Assembly: GCA_963678675.1 (NCBI GenBank)
Contig: OY783196.1
Location: 29,366,827 to 29,430,826, forward strand
DNA: 64,000 nucleotides
Source of the DNA: Xiphydria camelus
Taxonomy: Eukaryota; Arthropoda; Insecta; Hymenoptera; Xiphydriidae
Direction: 5' to 3'
Below are positions 12,288 through 24,318 of this stretch, one piece after another. The notes beneath the pieces are model-generated. The model was not told the origin of the DNA and made no database searches. It saw only the letters and a list, made by a program, of their open reading frames with translations. Position 1 is the first letter of the stretch. Each line of letters starts with the position of its first letter. A program made the translations under genes and the position numbers.

Positions 12288-15200
12288 CGAATAAATATTA
12301 GGAACGAATTTCAAAAATTTCTCTCGTACTCGACGAAGCCACTAAACGTCCTCCACAGAGGATAGTTAACCGGTGCTCCGCCACGAGGTCAAACTGCCCG
12401 GTGAAACGACGGAAATAAGCCGTCGGGACATTAGAGGAAACATCGCCCGCTTTCGTCACCGAAAGGTGTTTCGGTTCTCTCTACGAATCTAGCTGTAAAA
12501 TGGAACCAGCTGCAATTATCAAAACCCTTTGACGGGCGATGCTACACCGTTTCGCTGTCCCGTTTCACTAATTGCAGCGGGGTGGGTTTACGCTTTCGCG
12601 CTTTGACGTAGGATCGGATGAAACCGCAGCTTTAGGGATTCATTCGCATCCCAGTAAACGCGGAAGCGAAACTATTTCAATTTGCCTCAGAATTCGCTGT
12701 CAAATTCTTGCGCGTCCGTTGAAGCGCGCGTTTGGCCTGCGGATTGCGCAAAACTATTGGAAATGAATAAACATTTCACCCCTGCGGAGGATTTGAATAT
12801 TTTAGCGATCAATTGAATTTGTTCAGCACCGGAAATATCGTATTTCTGGAGGATATCGAAATCAATCAAAGCTTAAGATAGAGTTGAATTATTTCTTATC
12901 GCTATTTCTTGATAATGATGAAGGATAATTGATTGTATGATTTATTAAAAAAAATGTTTCACCCTCGCCCCTACATGTAAGCCTCGTAACATCCTTTGGC
13001 AAAGGATTCAATCTTCGCTGTACCGATCGTAGGCATCTCTCGTATCCTTTCAATCTCTCTCCCACAAATTTCTCATAGTACATAGCCAGGTCCGAGACGT
13101 CGTATCGCGCGGAAAGGCGAAGAAAGGAGGTAGACCGAAGAAGGAAAGTTGGGGGAAGGGGAGGTACGATGGCCCGGAGCCATCCATCTTCGCCAAGTTT
13201 TAAGCGGCGCCCGTATGCAATTTGTACCCGGCCGAAATTCACTTCGAAAGCTATTTCTTCCCCGAGATACGTGAGACACGTTTCAGACGCGGTCCACCGA
13301 GCGTGTAAAGTTCCGCCCCGTACTTCTCGCGTGTGTGCGCGCGCGCGCGCGCCCCGTGTCACCCGCCATAAAATATGCCGTTGGAGATGGTCCCGGTAAG
13401 TCGCTGGCTTCGCGAGGATCGACCAGAGGTTGGCCGCGCACCTGAACCGCGCGCGTGCAGAGGTCGGTAATTCGGAGGAGCGTCGGAGCGCATCGAGGTG
13501 CCGAGGCGAAATGAATAATTCGTCCCCTCTCGCGGCGGAACACCGTGCGGTATACGACACGGCCGGGTTACACGTAAGATCGACCCCGGCGAATCCTCTT
13601 CCCCGAAGCGTCCTATCGCGTCCTGTCGTAACCAGCTGCAGCAGTAGAAGCAAGAGCCTCGAGAGTGCCTTTGTACGCGCGTCGAAACTTTGATCCCTTT
13701 GCGGTTCAAATAGTACGATAATTCCTATTGTCGAGTGCAGCTCGACATTGGACCAGCTTTAATGGCCGATGAGGAAGTATTATACTAAATAATCATTAAT
13801 TTCAATTCGTCAATGTATCCATTCGTTACTCAGCGAAAAATGTAAAAACACTCTGGCGGATACGTAATTTAGATACCCCCCCCCCCCCTTCGTTTCCCCG
13901 GCTGCCACTCCTCAGGCTTTACTGGGAACTGCGAGATAGTCGAAGGAAATAGTACAGAAGGATTCGCTCCTTTGCTCCCAGCCGAGGGAGCTCGGGGACC
14001 AGCGTTGGAAGCCGGCGAAATTGCAGACTGCGCCATTCAGCCGTTGACATTCGCAGATGCCCGTCGACAGTGCCTTTGTACGTGTCGAGACTTTAATATG
14101 AAAGCATTCATAGCCGCGTGGCTCCGGCACACTGAGATAGACTAGCCAGGACGAGGCGAGCCCGGCGCGCGGGGGGTGTAGGAATTCTGCGTCCGTGCTT
14201 CGAGCGGGTAGAGGAGGAGAGGGGATTTCGTACAGGGTTAGGTGGGGATCGGTGGTAAGGGGTGGACCTTGCAGCATACATAGTTGGACGTCGTCTGATT
14301 AGTTCGGAACTGCGGTTTTCCCTTGGCGAGGCAATTTGTACCGGGACGAATGATTCGAATTAAATTCGAATCGCCGAGTCTTTCTTGCTGCTTTTATTTA
14401 TTTGCGAAGCCGTATAGACACGTGCGTCCGGCTGGCGCGACACGATTTTTGCTTCCGGTTTGTGGAGGGAAAAGAAGACGAGAGGAGGGAGGAAGCGCGA
14501 GAAAATTGACGATGAGACGTCGCGATTGGGGGCAGAGATAATTGGACGGGATGTTCGGTAAAATATAATGTGTCGTTATACGAGGGGTGCGAAAAATTAA
14601 AGTTTCGCAGGAAAGGAGAAAACGACCGGAACGAATGTAACGATAATTTTAATTTTAATGTGTCAAGCAATATCATCTGCTGTACAAATCATATCATTCC
14701 TCAATTTCTAAGACTTGCTACGGTCATCAAAAAAATCCGCTTGAACGCGGGTTTCTGTAAAATAAAACAAAAAATATGCACTATCGCCCGAAGCTTTAAA
14801 AGAACCGCCGATCTTACGAGCGAATCTGATTTTCCGCAACGTCGCACTCGTGTAATACCTTTCGGTAGACACTTTTTCCGGACCTCTCTCGATATTTATC
14901 CCCGAATGCAAACGACACCGCGCGTCCGCCGTTACGCGCCGTCATTTTTATCGTCGCTGTAGCCATTTTCCTCCATCTCGACCCCGTTATCGTTTTCCCA
15001 TACAAACACCATCCGAACCGCCAAAAAGGGGACAATCTCAGTCCGCGCGGACCCAGCTGAGTACCGGTCGAGGGTTACTTATTGCCTCTCCACCCCAGCC
15101 TATTATTCGTCGGCCGCCGCGTCCACCGCGCACGGCAGCTTTGTGTGGCAGAACTTTGCGCGGGAACGGCCAGTGGTCACAGGTCGCTGATTCGATTTCG

Positions 15201-16231
15201 AGCGGGACGCCCGGAGATGGGAAAACCGAGTCGTCTCCCGCGAGGTAACGCGATACCCTCGATGGCGCGCGCCAACCGAACGGGCGTTATACGAGAGCTT
15301 GGTCTTCCCGGTACGTCGCACGGGGGAGCGGGAAGCGTGGCAAAATTGCCAGGTGGGACGGGATTTACCGTGATGGAAATGCAACGGAAATGTCCATCTC
15401 CTCCACCGACGCGATATACTTGTTTCTCAAGAATTTACAATAGCCTGAATGTATCACTCTTTGCGGAAAGTACATTTTTTTCCCGGCAATATTTCAAAAT
15501 CGCACCCCCCTTTTGCCGCACTCAATTCGCAAGCGGCGTAAAGTCCAACAGATTCCACGGCTTCCGCGCCGATTCGCACGGTCGCCGTCGAAACTCTCGT
15601 CGGAGCCGGTGTAAAATATTTCGGATTCATCCCGCGTTTCGCGGGGGAGCGTGGGATGACAAAGCGCGTAACGTATTACGTAATGTTAGGCCATGTAGCG
15701 GAATATAATGTCATTAATACGCCCGGGCGAAGGCGTAACAAGAGACTCGAATCGTTCTGCTTGACGCGCAAAGCCGCCCGAGTGAGCCGCCGTAATAACT
15801 CCGCTGTCATTTCGCGTAATAGGATTAGGCCGGAGAATTGGAAAATACCTTCACCCCCTCGCGGGGTCCTTGAATAAGTAACGTTGGCTCGACTCGCTGC
15901 CCTTCATCGATCTCCCCCCTCTCCTTGCCTATTAAATAATACAGCTGGCACTGCTTCACCGGAAACCCATTTTTTGGTACCTTCCCGTAGGATTAGCCGC
16001 GTGCGAGCGATGATGTGACTTTACGAGGGAGGAGCAAAGGATCGAGGTTGAGGAGAGGGAAGTGAACAGTGGAATTCGGTTCTCCGGCTCATTTTTTTGT
16101 TATAGCTTAAAAAAATGTTAACAAAATTATTTATCCTGTGTTTTTTCATCTTTCGTTTTCGGCATTATCTAGATTCAAAAACGATATCTAAAAATGCAGC
16201 ATACTCTAGCCATAGTATTGTAAATCTATTA
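12288..16231. other. No gene recognised
   Basis: CpG-rich noncoding DNA. It holds a (CG)n run near 13339-13351 and a C13 tract at 13876-13888. A short repeated phrase (AGTGCCTTTGTACG followed by a GTCGA(A/G)ACTTT motif) occurs near 13665 and 14070; it may be a decayed duplication. No supported exon. Confidence 0.5.
13876..13888. repeat. Poly-C tract (13)
   Basis: An uninterrupted run of 13 C. Confidence 0.85.
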
Positions 16232-16233
16232 TA

Positions 16234-16449
16234 TTAGGTTGTAACATAAATTTGGAATAACGTTTTTGACGTTGAGTCGACATTGTTCTATAAACGGCGT
16301 AACTTTTTAACCACGAACCACAGCAAAACAGTTTATACCTTAAAATAACCCCAAGAAAACGAGCTTTCAAATGAGGTATAACACGTCACTGAATTTGCTT
16401 TAAACACCTGAAAAAACAAGAATTATTCCAAATTTATGTTACAATCTAA
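16234..16449. mobile_element. Mariner-like MITE with TA target duplication
   Basis: The 27 bp terminal inverted repeats at 16234-16260 and 16423-16449 differ at one position (the left begins TTAGGTTGTAACATAAATTT, the right end is its inverse with CAATCTAA). TA flanks both sides (16232-16233, 16450-16451). The 216 bp interior has no open frame. Terminus and TA target fit a Tc1/mariner deletion derivative. Confidence 0.88.
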
Positions 16450-16451
16450 TA

Positions 16452-18908
16452 CCTCTCTCGCATTCGTTGCTTGACGTAATATAGTAGAGAGAAATGAATA
16501 TATCTTTATATATGTTTATAACTTTGCGACTAATTAATTTTTCGGGCCTTTTTTTGGTGACATTGAATATGTATACAGATTACAGATGCAATTTAAAAAA
16601 TGAATATTTTTTTATGCTGTAATAAAATTAAATGTTGAAAAAAAAAGAGATCAACTTCAAGATTCATTCAAAAAACGGTTCTTATTAAGAATGTTATATT
16701 CTTTAATTGAAGAATTTTAAATTTCTTCTAACTTCATATTTTTCCATCTAGAAACAGTATCGTTATTGAAGTTTTGGTCGATAAATCATATTCCCTCTCT
16801 CCACGTTGCACGATTCGATGCAAGAGACAAGAAGCTGACGCAGCGAACGACTGCGAATACAATTCGCGCGATATACGACGCGCCGTCGAACCAGATATAT
16901 CGTCGCGATCGACACGCGCCGAAGAATGGAGACGTAATGCGAAACAACGCGTTCCCCCGACGCGAACACCCCTGCAAACGCGAAGCGCGTGCTCGCTGCT
17001 GCACCGGAGACAGTAGTCGATAAATCGTTATACCCCAGGTATTTCATTACGCGATCCGAACGGAATATGAAGTCGCGGGGGGCGCGTGGGGAGAAAATAA
17101 CTTTTCCAATCGTATCGGCGGATGGAAAATACACGAGTTACCGTGCGCGGGAGGGGCGAGGGGGGGAGGTAATTACATTTCATCCCGGTAGTGATCGAGC
17201 GCGCGGCGCATCCTACGTGTATTTTTTTAAGAGCGCATCTCCATTCCGACCCGGCAGCATTTCCGGAATGTGTTATCGTTTTGAATTGCATCGCCCGATG
17301 TCGCCAATGGATTGTCATCTCCCGTCGCACCAAGAGAAATGGATTCTGGGTCGCGTTCTCTTTCTCTTTCTCTCTCTCTCTCTCTACTCCTGCAATATCC
17401 CTCGGAGCAACGTAATTGTATTTCTTCGCGTCGATTTTCTTCGCAGCATCACCACGGGGGGAGAGTGTTGCGCGGATTGATTCCTTCGGAAGAAGAAAAA
17501 GGACCCTTTTATTGTTTCACGTCGACACCGCATCGGCGCGCGGGTCGACGAGCAAGTTCGAATTGCGAAAAAAAAAAAAAAAACGGAGCACCGTCGAACC
17601 GCGAGGTCGTCCGACGATGAGAAATTCAGCGTCATCATTATCGCGTGGCGAAGGAACGGCAAGCTGCGGCTTTCGCGATGGAACACCTAATTAAGCCGAG
17701 GTTTCATTGGCTTTTCCCGCGCGACGGGGATAAAATATCGCTTGAAATATAAAACGCCCCCCTCCTTTCCGCCCTCCTCATCGACTTGATGAATGCCGTC
17801 GCAGTAAATAGATTCCGCCGTCAAAGCGCGCGCGCGCGCGCTGGTACACCTGTCTGCGTTTTTTTGGGTGCTACAGCGAAAGGCTTTCGACGGGGATAAT
17901 ATTACACATTTTTGACGTTAAAGAAATCTTGACGCGTCTGCCTTTCGACGTCGCCTTTCATCGGAATCGTCCTTCAAACGGTTTTATGCGGAGAGAGAGA
18001 GCACTATGATTTATATTCCCTTCGCACAGTACTACAGATCCTCGAAGGCAATTATGTAACTCGATTCTTGACACCGACGTTAATATTTCTCTCGCAAATG
18101 GAGTCGCGGAACGGGATTCGAAGCGGATTTCACTCGAACACTCTCGCGGCGAAGTTAAATGCGCGCGTATACATTCGCGGAAAGTGCAACGCGTAATGTA
18201 CGAAACGGAATTACATTTGGGTTGAGTTGTGAGGGGCGACGGGCGTTTGACAAATCACGCGGCGCCGTCGTCGTCGTCGTCGCCCGCTGCATTAGCCGAG
18301 AACCGTGCCAATCGTCGAGTCTGCTCGGTCGGCGTACCAGAGTGCGATTCGTCCAACTATTTCTGTATTTCGTGCGAGACTTTATAAGTTTAAATGGGTG
18401 AGAGTAATCGAGGAAATTGTAAGGTTTCTGTAGATATTCTATTTTGCCATTATTATTGCTGATTACTCGTAGAAGAGATATCGACCGTCTCATTGAAATG
18501 TAATACACTCGATCGGAGCTCGTGGAATCAATGTTCCGACTCTGCTTGGATTGTTAGCGCAACTCGCGAGCATCGACGAAACCGGATCGTGGTGAAATCC
18601 GAGCTTTTTTTCCGCAACCGCGAGACTGGATTCTGCTCGGCAGCGGCGTGGAGTAACTGCATGTTGCGAAAATACGGTACATACATAAGTATGTATAAGC
18701 ACACATACGCGCTGCACACGTAAAACATTTTGGAAAGTTTGAGCCAGTCGGATAAAAGTAATTTAATATTATTAAATCCAGGTACTCTTAAATGGCTCGA
18801 CTGTGGAATTTTTACCCTTTCCGGAAAAGTTGTAATACACGTTTTTGCGGATATACGTGTTGCTCTTTAAATCGTCGATACGCTCTTCGTTATTTATACT
18901 CTTGTAAT
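16452..18908. other. No gene recognised
   Basis: An AT-rich island continues to about 16,760, followed by CpG-rich DNA. Contains a CT microsatellite near 17355-17385, an A-run near 17570-17583, a (CG)n run near 17828-17841, and a GTC/GCC triplet run near 18267-18285. No supported exon. Confidence 0.5.
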
Positions 18909-19055
18909 CACATTGAAAAAAAATTGCTTCATTCAACCATCGGCGAGTTTGAATACGACGAATCTCACTGTTTCATTGTTTCAACAATTGCACCGCGAGA
19001 TTTGCCGTATTAAATTTCACCGATGGTTGAACGAAGCAAACTTTCGTTTTCAGTG
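18909..19055. mobile_element. Short fold-back element (147 bp)
   Basis: The left arm, from CACATTGAAAAAAAATTGCT through TTCAACCATCGG to GAATCTC, is mirrored by the right arm, from GAGATTTG through CCGATGGTTGAA to TTTTCAGTG. Arms are ~50 nt with several mismatches and a ~30 nt loop. The outer ends resemble the CACTG(A)AAAA termini of other elements in this window. Confidence 0.75.
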
Positions 19056-19988
19056 CAAATATCTGTGCGATGAAATCAGATTTTATAAAAGGTCTCTATA
19101 GAGGTCTATTCGTCTCCTACTTCCAAATTTCTCAAAAATGATAAAATATTGTCAACGCGCCCTCCCCTCGGACTCTCGCGTGAGATAAATATTTCGCACG
19201 CCGCTCACACGTTGAGAGTGTGACACCGCGATAACGAGGCAAGGCGGATCGTAAACACGCGACTTACGAATATGCATAATAAATGACGAATGCTACGCGC
19301 GCGTGCGAGAGAGGCGCTCCCTCTAGGTACCCTCATTTTCGTCTTGGGAAACTCGCGCCGGGCGAAGTACCTGCATCGAAGCTGTTAGCCAAAGTTTACG
19401 TGCACCCTGCAACTATTCTTGCGAGGTCGCTCACTTCGTCGCGTTGCGGATATACTCATCCCAGCGTCGTCGCAGCGCGACTCGACGAGGTATCAGATAT
19501 TTCGTGAAAGATCGGCGGTTTCGATGTTCGAAGGTTTCTTGAGAAAGAAGGAGAGGTCGAGGGTCGTTACCGGGGAAGTGAAACCCGAGTCAATTGAGCT
19601 CGCAATCTTATATCCGTTACCCGTAACGCTGCATCCACCCCTCGGCGAGGGGAGCAACGTGTACCTCGCTCCGAAGCGTTGCCATAAAAGTTATGAAAAT
19701 GAAATGTTTGAACTGGCGGATATATAGCGCGACCTGACGAATGCGCAGAGATTCGATATTTTCACAGCAAACTTCCCTCTTCGGCCCGTAGAGTCTTGGC
19801 CAAATATCTCGAGGGGGTCTCGCATTTATATAGCTATAAGTTCCTTGCTCCTCCCCGCATTTACGTGGATCCGCGCGCGCGCGCGTCTGGATTTTTCTCT
19901 CGCGGCCGCGCGCGGTCTGACCTCGTCTTTCGCGGCGCTCGGCTTTTCGTAATAATTTCATCCGGTCGAGGAGGTATCGAAGTACGTA
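19056..19988. other. No gene recognised
   Basis: CpG-rich noncoding DNA with a CG-alternating run near 19871-19883. Nothing else recognised. Confidence 0.5.
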
Positions 19989-20183
19989 CACGTTGAGAAA
20001 AAAAAAGATAAAAAATCATTCTGTTAGAAGGATAATCTGAGTACGAAAGGTAAAATAGATCAAAAATTATGCCAAGGAAGGTTAAATTTTAAACCCTGGA
20101 AGGATAATTTTCGATCTATTTTACCTTTCGTACTCAGATTATCCTTCTAACAGAATAATTTTTTATCTTTTTTTTTCTCAGTG
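19989..20183. mobile_element. Fold-back MITE, family A, copy 1
   Basis: A 195 bp element with ~80 bp near-perfect inverted arms. Ends are CACGTTGAG(A)n at left and the inverse of CACTGAG(A)n at right, flanked by TA at 19987-19988 and 20184-20185. Each arm contains CTGTTAGAAGGATAATCTGA followed by GTACGAAAGGTAAAATAGAT. A second copy lies at 45427-45619. Noncoding. Confidence 0.9.
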
Positions 20184-20185
20184 TA

Positions 20186-22748
20186 GGTAGCAATCTCGCG
20201 CGGGCGTATCGTGCAGGAATTCCCCGGAATTTCGCACGATCGGGAAGGAATTTCCGGAGAAATACTGTATTCGGTTTGCAGGGAAAAAGCGAATCTCCGA
20301 AACTCGATATTTTGACGTTTCCGATAATAAAATGCGAGTCCCGCGAGGGAACTACGTTGCGCCAAATTTTCATCGAAAATCAGATACGTTTCGTACTTGC
20401 TGATTCGACTTCGAGCGACAAAAGAGAGGCGAAGAAAAAAGCCGAGCGTCGCTACGCGCCACTGAGTGGTTCGCGGTTTAATTAAAGGGGCTATTTGCGT
20501 GCTCCGTTCCGTCGGACACGAAGCGCAAACGCGCTCCTCCCGACGCCGCACCCCTCGCGCGCGTCGCTAACGCCAGCCGTCTTAGCCCCCGCTTCGCTAC
20601 TCGCCTAAGCGATTACCCGTTAACCGGGGTCCGCGGTAATTGCCCCTCACCAGTCGCGCGCGACGTAGTGCGCGTTTACGGCTCTATTTCGGAGCGACGC
20701 GCTCACGAAACACGCGACGCGATCATCGGCGCCTCTCCCGCCGCGGTGTACGCGGACGCGAGATTTTCAACGCGATCCAGCACGAGGCTCCCGAGGGTTT
20801 TCGGGACGGGAGCGAGCCTCTCTCGCCCTCCCCCGGCGGCATTCGTTAAAAGAGAGGGAATAAAGCGAGTAACTCGCGCGCGCGCGCGCCCGGGGGTGAT
20901 GCGCGCGTTACGCAGTGCCGGAAGAGCGAGCAACCCTCGCGGTCTAATTTATTCGTCGGAAAAGCTCCGGCTGATTTCACAATGGAGCAATCAATTACCT
21001 CGCCGCGCGCGAGTATTTTTCACCAAGCGCGCGTCTGACGCTGTACGTACAACATCGAAGAGTAGCTGCGATACGAGATGATACTTGGGTAGGGCGCGCA
21101 GTTGAAAAGTTTGCTGTTTTATTATTATTATTATTTTTTTTTTTATGACCGCGAAGGCGAAGACTGTTATTGCGTTTACTCGGATTTTGTATAAATACGT
21201 ATTTTCGGTATTGATTTCGATTAGAAAGATTTTCCTTTTTCATATTATTAGCATTTATATACAATTTTAATTAGATTTTCTCGCCGGAAAGTAGGTATGA
21301 GTCGTTCAGCAGTCGAGCGAACAACGCGAAACTTTTTTGAAGATTTACGAGCGACCGCAACTAGACCCGGAAGAATTTACGAGAGCCATTGGTACCGAAA
21401 GGCTATCTACGCGCGATAAGGGAAACAATGGCAGTTTCATTTCGTACTTGTGCGGGTGTATTAACCACGTACATCCGCATGTGAGTGCTGTCAGATACGT
21501 GACGCGAAACCACGATATCCCGCGAACAACGAAATCACGGAACGAAATGACGTTTCCGGGGTGAAAAAGGGACGGGGTGAAAACGAGAGCGACGTGTAAA
21601 CAACGAGGGAGGGGTGCGACGTTATCACCCGTCTCCAGTTTTATGGGGATCATTATTAACACGAGTTTGGCGACGTCTAGCGCGGGCAGAGTCAATGAAT
21701 CTGAGCAAAAGGAACGGCGATAAACTCCGACATCGCCAACCCCCGCAATATGGCCGTCGAAGCGTCTACCCCTACATCCGGCCGCGTCGCATAAGGGAGT
21801 TGTTTATTCGCTCGAGACCTTTATGGACCGAATTACGGAGCCGGGATATTTGCAAGAGACGTGTCGCATAATATACCTTCGACCCTGTCGTGCCCCTTCC
21901 GCGTTGTAAGGGTTGCTCGCGCGCCCCGGGGGATTCGTTGCAATACAACGAATGTCGTTTCGCGACGAAACTCCCCGCACCTGGCGGTCGTTCCGTTCGC
22001 GGAACGGGTGTCTCTTTCAATTTTTTTCTTTTTTCTCGGAAAATTGAGTCACACCGCGCGTTTTACACAGGGCTACATCTCATCCCTCGAAGCCGGCCGC
22101 GCTCCATTCGAATTTGATAATAAAAGTTGGCCGTCGCGTGCTTCTTCTCTGCGTCATAGAAGTTTTTCCATCTTACCCGATAACTTCTCGAGCCGAGAGA
22201 CACGGCGAGTTCCGCTTTTACGCGCTTCTCGCTCTCGCACCGTTAGAAGTACATTCAATTTTCCAAACGAGACTGTCTTTCTCGTTATGCCGCGGGAAAC
22301 GACGAAAACTCACCTTCGAGTCTTCCCCGCCGCGATACGTAGCGCGAACGTCGAGCGACGCGCGCGATTCGACGGCGGAGCTCGTGATTGCGTTTGAAGC
22401 AGGCGGGTCGCGCGGGTGCCGCGCGTTCGAAGTGGATAGTTCTCGACGGCTCTCAAACTAATTCAGCGGAGTCGCGTTTGCGAAGGTCTTCGCACGGGTG
22501 TTATCCAGTGCGAAATAGCGGTAGCGTCAAGGGCCGCGCGGAATATTCGCGGACATTCCGCGCCCCCGGCACGCGTTTGCAGCGCGCGATTGTAATTTCG
22601 AAATCGGAGAGTATCTACCGAATATATGGGAGATCGAGTTTTCTCCGATCCGATTAAATTATGAAATTGTATCCATCGGACTTGTGAATCGAAATATGGT
22701 TTCAATCTAAAACGACGTATCCGTATCTATACCTACTATAACGTTATA
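20186..22748. other. No gene recognised
   Basis: CpG-rich noncoding DNA. A (CG)n run lies near 20876-20888 and a TTA-triplet/T run near 21119-21145. No supported exon. Confidence 0.5.
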
Positions 22749-23030
22749 CGAAAGAAATTAATTTTGCAGTCTTGGCAAAACTGGGATTTGCTGAGAATAT
22801 TTTGTCATCGTGACAAGAGTATTTTCTATCACGAAAAAAGATATGTCGAATAATATAGTGATCATATTTATTGAGATGGCAAATATTTTTACCGAAAATC
22901 ATTTGAAATTTACTATCATTGGATGTACATCTTGCTGCCACGAATAATGTGTACTTTCGTCGCGATAGCAAAACGTTCTCAGCAAAACCTAGTTTTGCCA
23001 AGACCGCAAAATCCTTCTTTTTTTCCTGTG
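22749..23030. mobile_element. Fold-back MITE, TA-flanked
   Basis: The arms contain GCAGTCTTGGCAAAACTGGG then TTTGCTGAGAA at left, mirrored by TTCTCAGCAAAACC then AGTTTTGCCAAGACCGC at right. Similarity extends through a TCATCGTGAC / GTCGCGATAG portion for ~75 bp. TA dinucleotides at 22747-22748 and 23031-23032 bracket it. The right terminus reads as CACAGGAAAAAAAG when inverted. Noncoding. Confidence 0.8.
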
Positions 23031-23032
23031 TA

Positions 23033-23801
23033 GCGTTGTAAATCTACGTTCGTCCCTTGGAGATTCGATCAAGCCATAACCATATGCCATGACGATATTA
23101 CACGCGCGTCTCTGGTCCAGCGCACTTCGGAAGTCCTCGATAAATCCCGCCCGCGCGATTCGACGCGCGGACATCGTTCTCGGCTGTCGATATCGAGATT
23201 GTTAATTACCCCATTTTGGCATTCGAACGGGCGTGCAAGCGAGGAGACCCCGACCCGTCTCCTAGACAGCGCGTTCGGCCGATCGAAACGTGCCTACCCC
23301 CCCCCCCCCCCCCCCCACCCTTGTTAATCTCTAATACAGTCGTAGCCGCGGACCGACGCTGTTGTTGACAGTACACTCGCTTCCCTCCCACCGCACTTCG
23401 AGTCGCCCTCTTGCCGTTAATTGAATCCAGCGTTCGTGTGCGAGGCGATAAACCAACCCCTTCCCGCCGGCCCCTCGTCGAGAGCAACCACGTCGAAGCA
23501 ACGTCCCACCGCGCGACACTCCAATCCGACCGTAACTGTAATGCATACAACGCGGCGGAGTATCGGTCCGCGGTGTACACGTGACGGCTGCGAGAGGTTG
23601 AAGAATGGGAAGAAGTGTTCGCGCAACGTCGAGCGAAGTGGTATCGTTATTCGCGTTGCGAAACTCTTTTCCTCCGCGTGACGATCTCACCTGTCCCACG
23701 GTCGGGTCGCTCTGCCCCGCTGAAAGTAACCGAGCGACCCCGTTGCGACGCATCCCCGTCGCGCCGTCCGTCAGAAAAATCTCCGTCTCGAAGAGCGCCC
23801 C
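23033..23801. other. No gene recognised; contains C20 tract
   Basis: CpG-rich DNA with open frames on both strands but no recognisable protein. Confidence 0.5.
23297..23316. repeat. Poly-C tract (20)
   Basis: Twenty consecutive C. The other strand is G20 and could form a G-quadruplex. Prone to length polymorphism and assembly error. Confidence 0.9.
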
Positions 23802-24318
23802 TTAACCCTTTAAGTTTTACTGGGAGAATAGTTTCCCACCAGACCTAAGTCTCCTAGCTGATGTTTTAATGGAAAACTAATACTGCACAAAATAAATATA
23901 AATTCTAATACATATGAGAAAATAATATAAATAAGTAAGGTAAGGTGGGATAAAAGCGCACCAAAAAATAGACGGGGCAAGTACATTATATCAACATATC
24001 AACAAAAACAATAATTTAGGTTAGCAACTGCGGAAATACCTCTTAGATTAGAAAAAAAAAAGCTTAATTAACATACGTACTCACCAAAAATTACAAATTA
24101 AAGATGGCAGCACCATTCGCTAAGAAACTTGAATAAAAATTGATATGAGGCACTTGCGCCGTCTATTTTTTTGTACGCCCTTACCCCACCTCCCCTTACC
24201 TATAATTTTGAAAAATATCAAAACAATTTTTTCATGGCAGGAAACATTATATACATAAATAGAGTTCATATAATATGTTTTAAGATGTGTCCCAATCTTC
24301 TGCCACTTAAAGGGTTAA
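23802..24318. mobile_element. TTAA-flanked MITE (piggyBac-type), interrupted by a nested element
   Basis: The left end TTAACCCTTTAAGTTTTACT and right end CCACTTAAAGGGTTAA are inverted, with TTAA at both borders (23802-23805, 24315-24318). Its AT-rich interior is split by a separate element at 23936-24202. The flanking DNA on both sides is CpG-rich, so the insertion stands out by composition. Related termini occur at 3163-3458. Confidence 0.8.
23936..24202. mobile_element. Nested MITE with TAAGGTAAGG-type ends
   Basis: The left end TAAGGTAAGGTGGGATAAAA then GCGCACCAAAAAATAGACGG is mirrored at the right by CCGTCTATTTTTTTGTACGC then CCTTACC...TTACCTA. Arms of ~48 bp carry a few mismatches and small indels. 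It lies wholly inside the TTAA-flanked element, so it inserted later. Noncoding. Confidence 0.8.
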
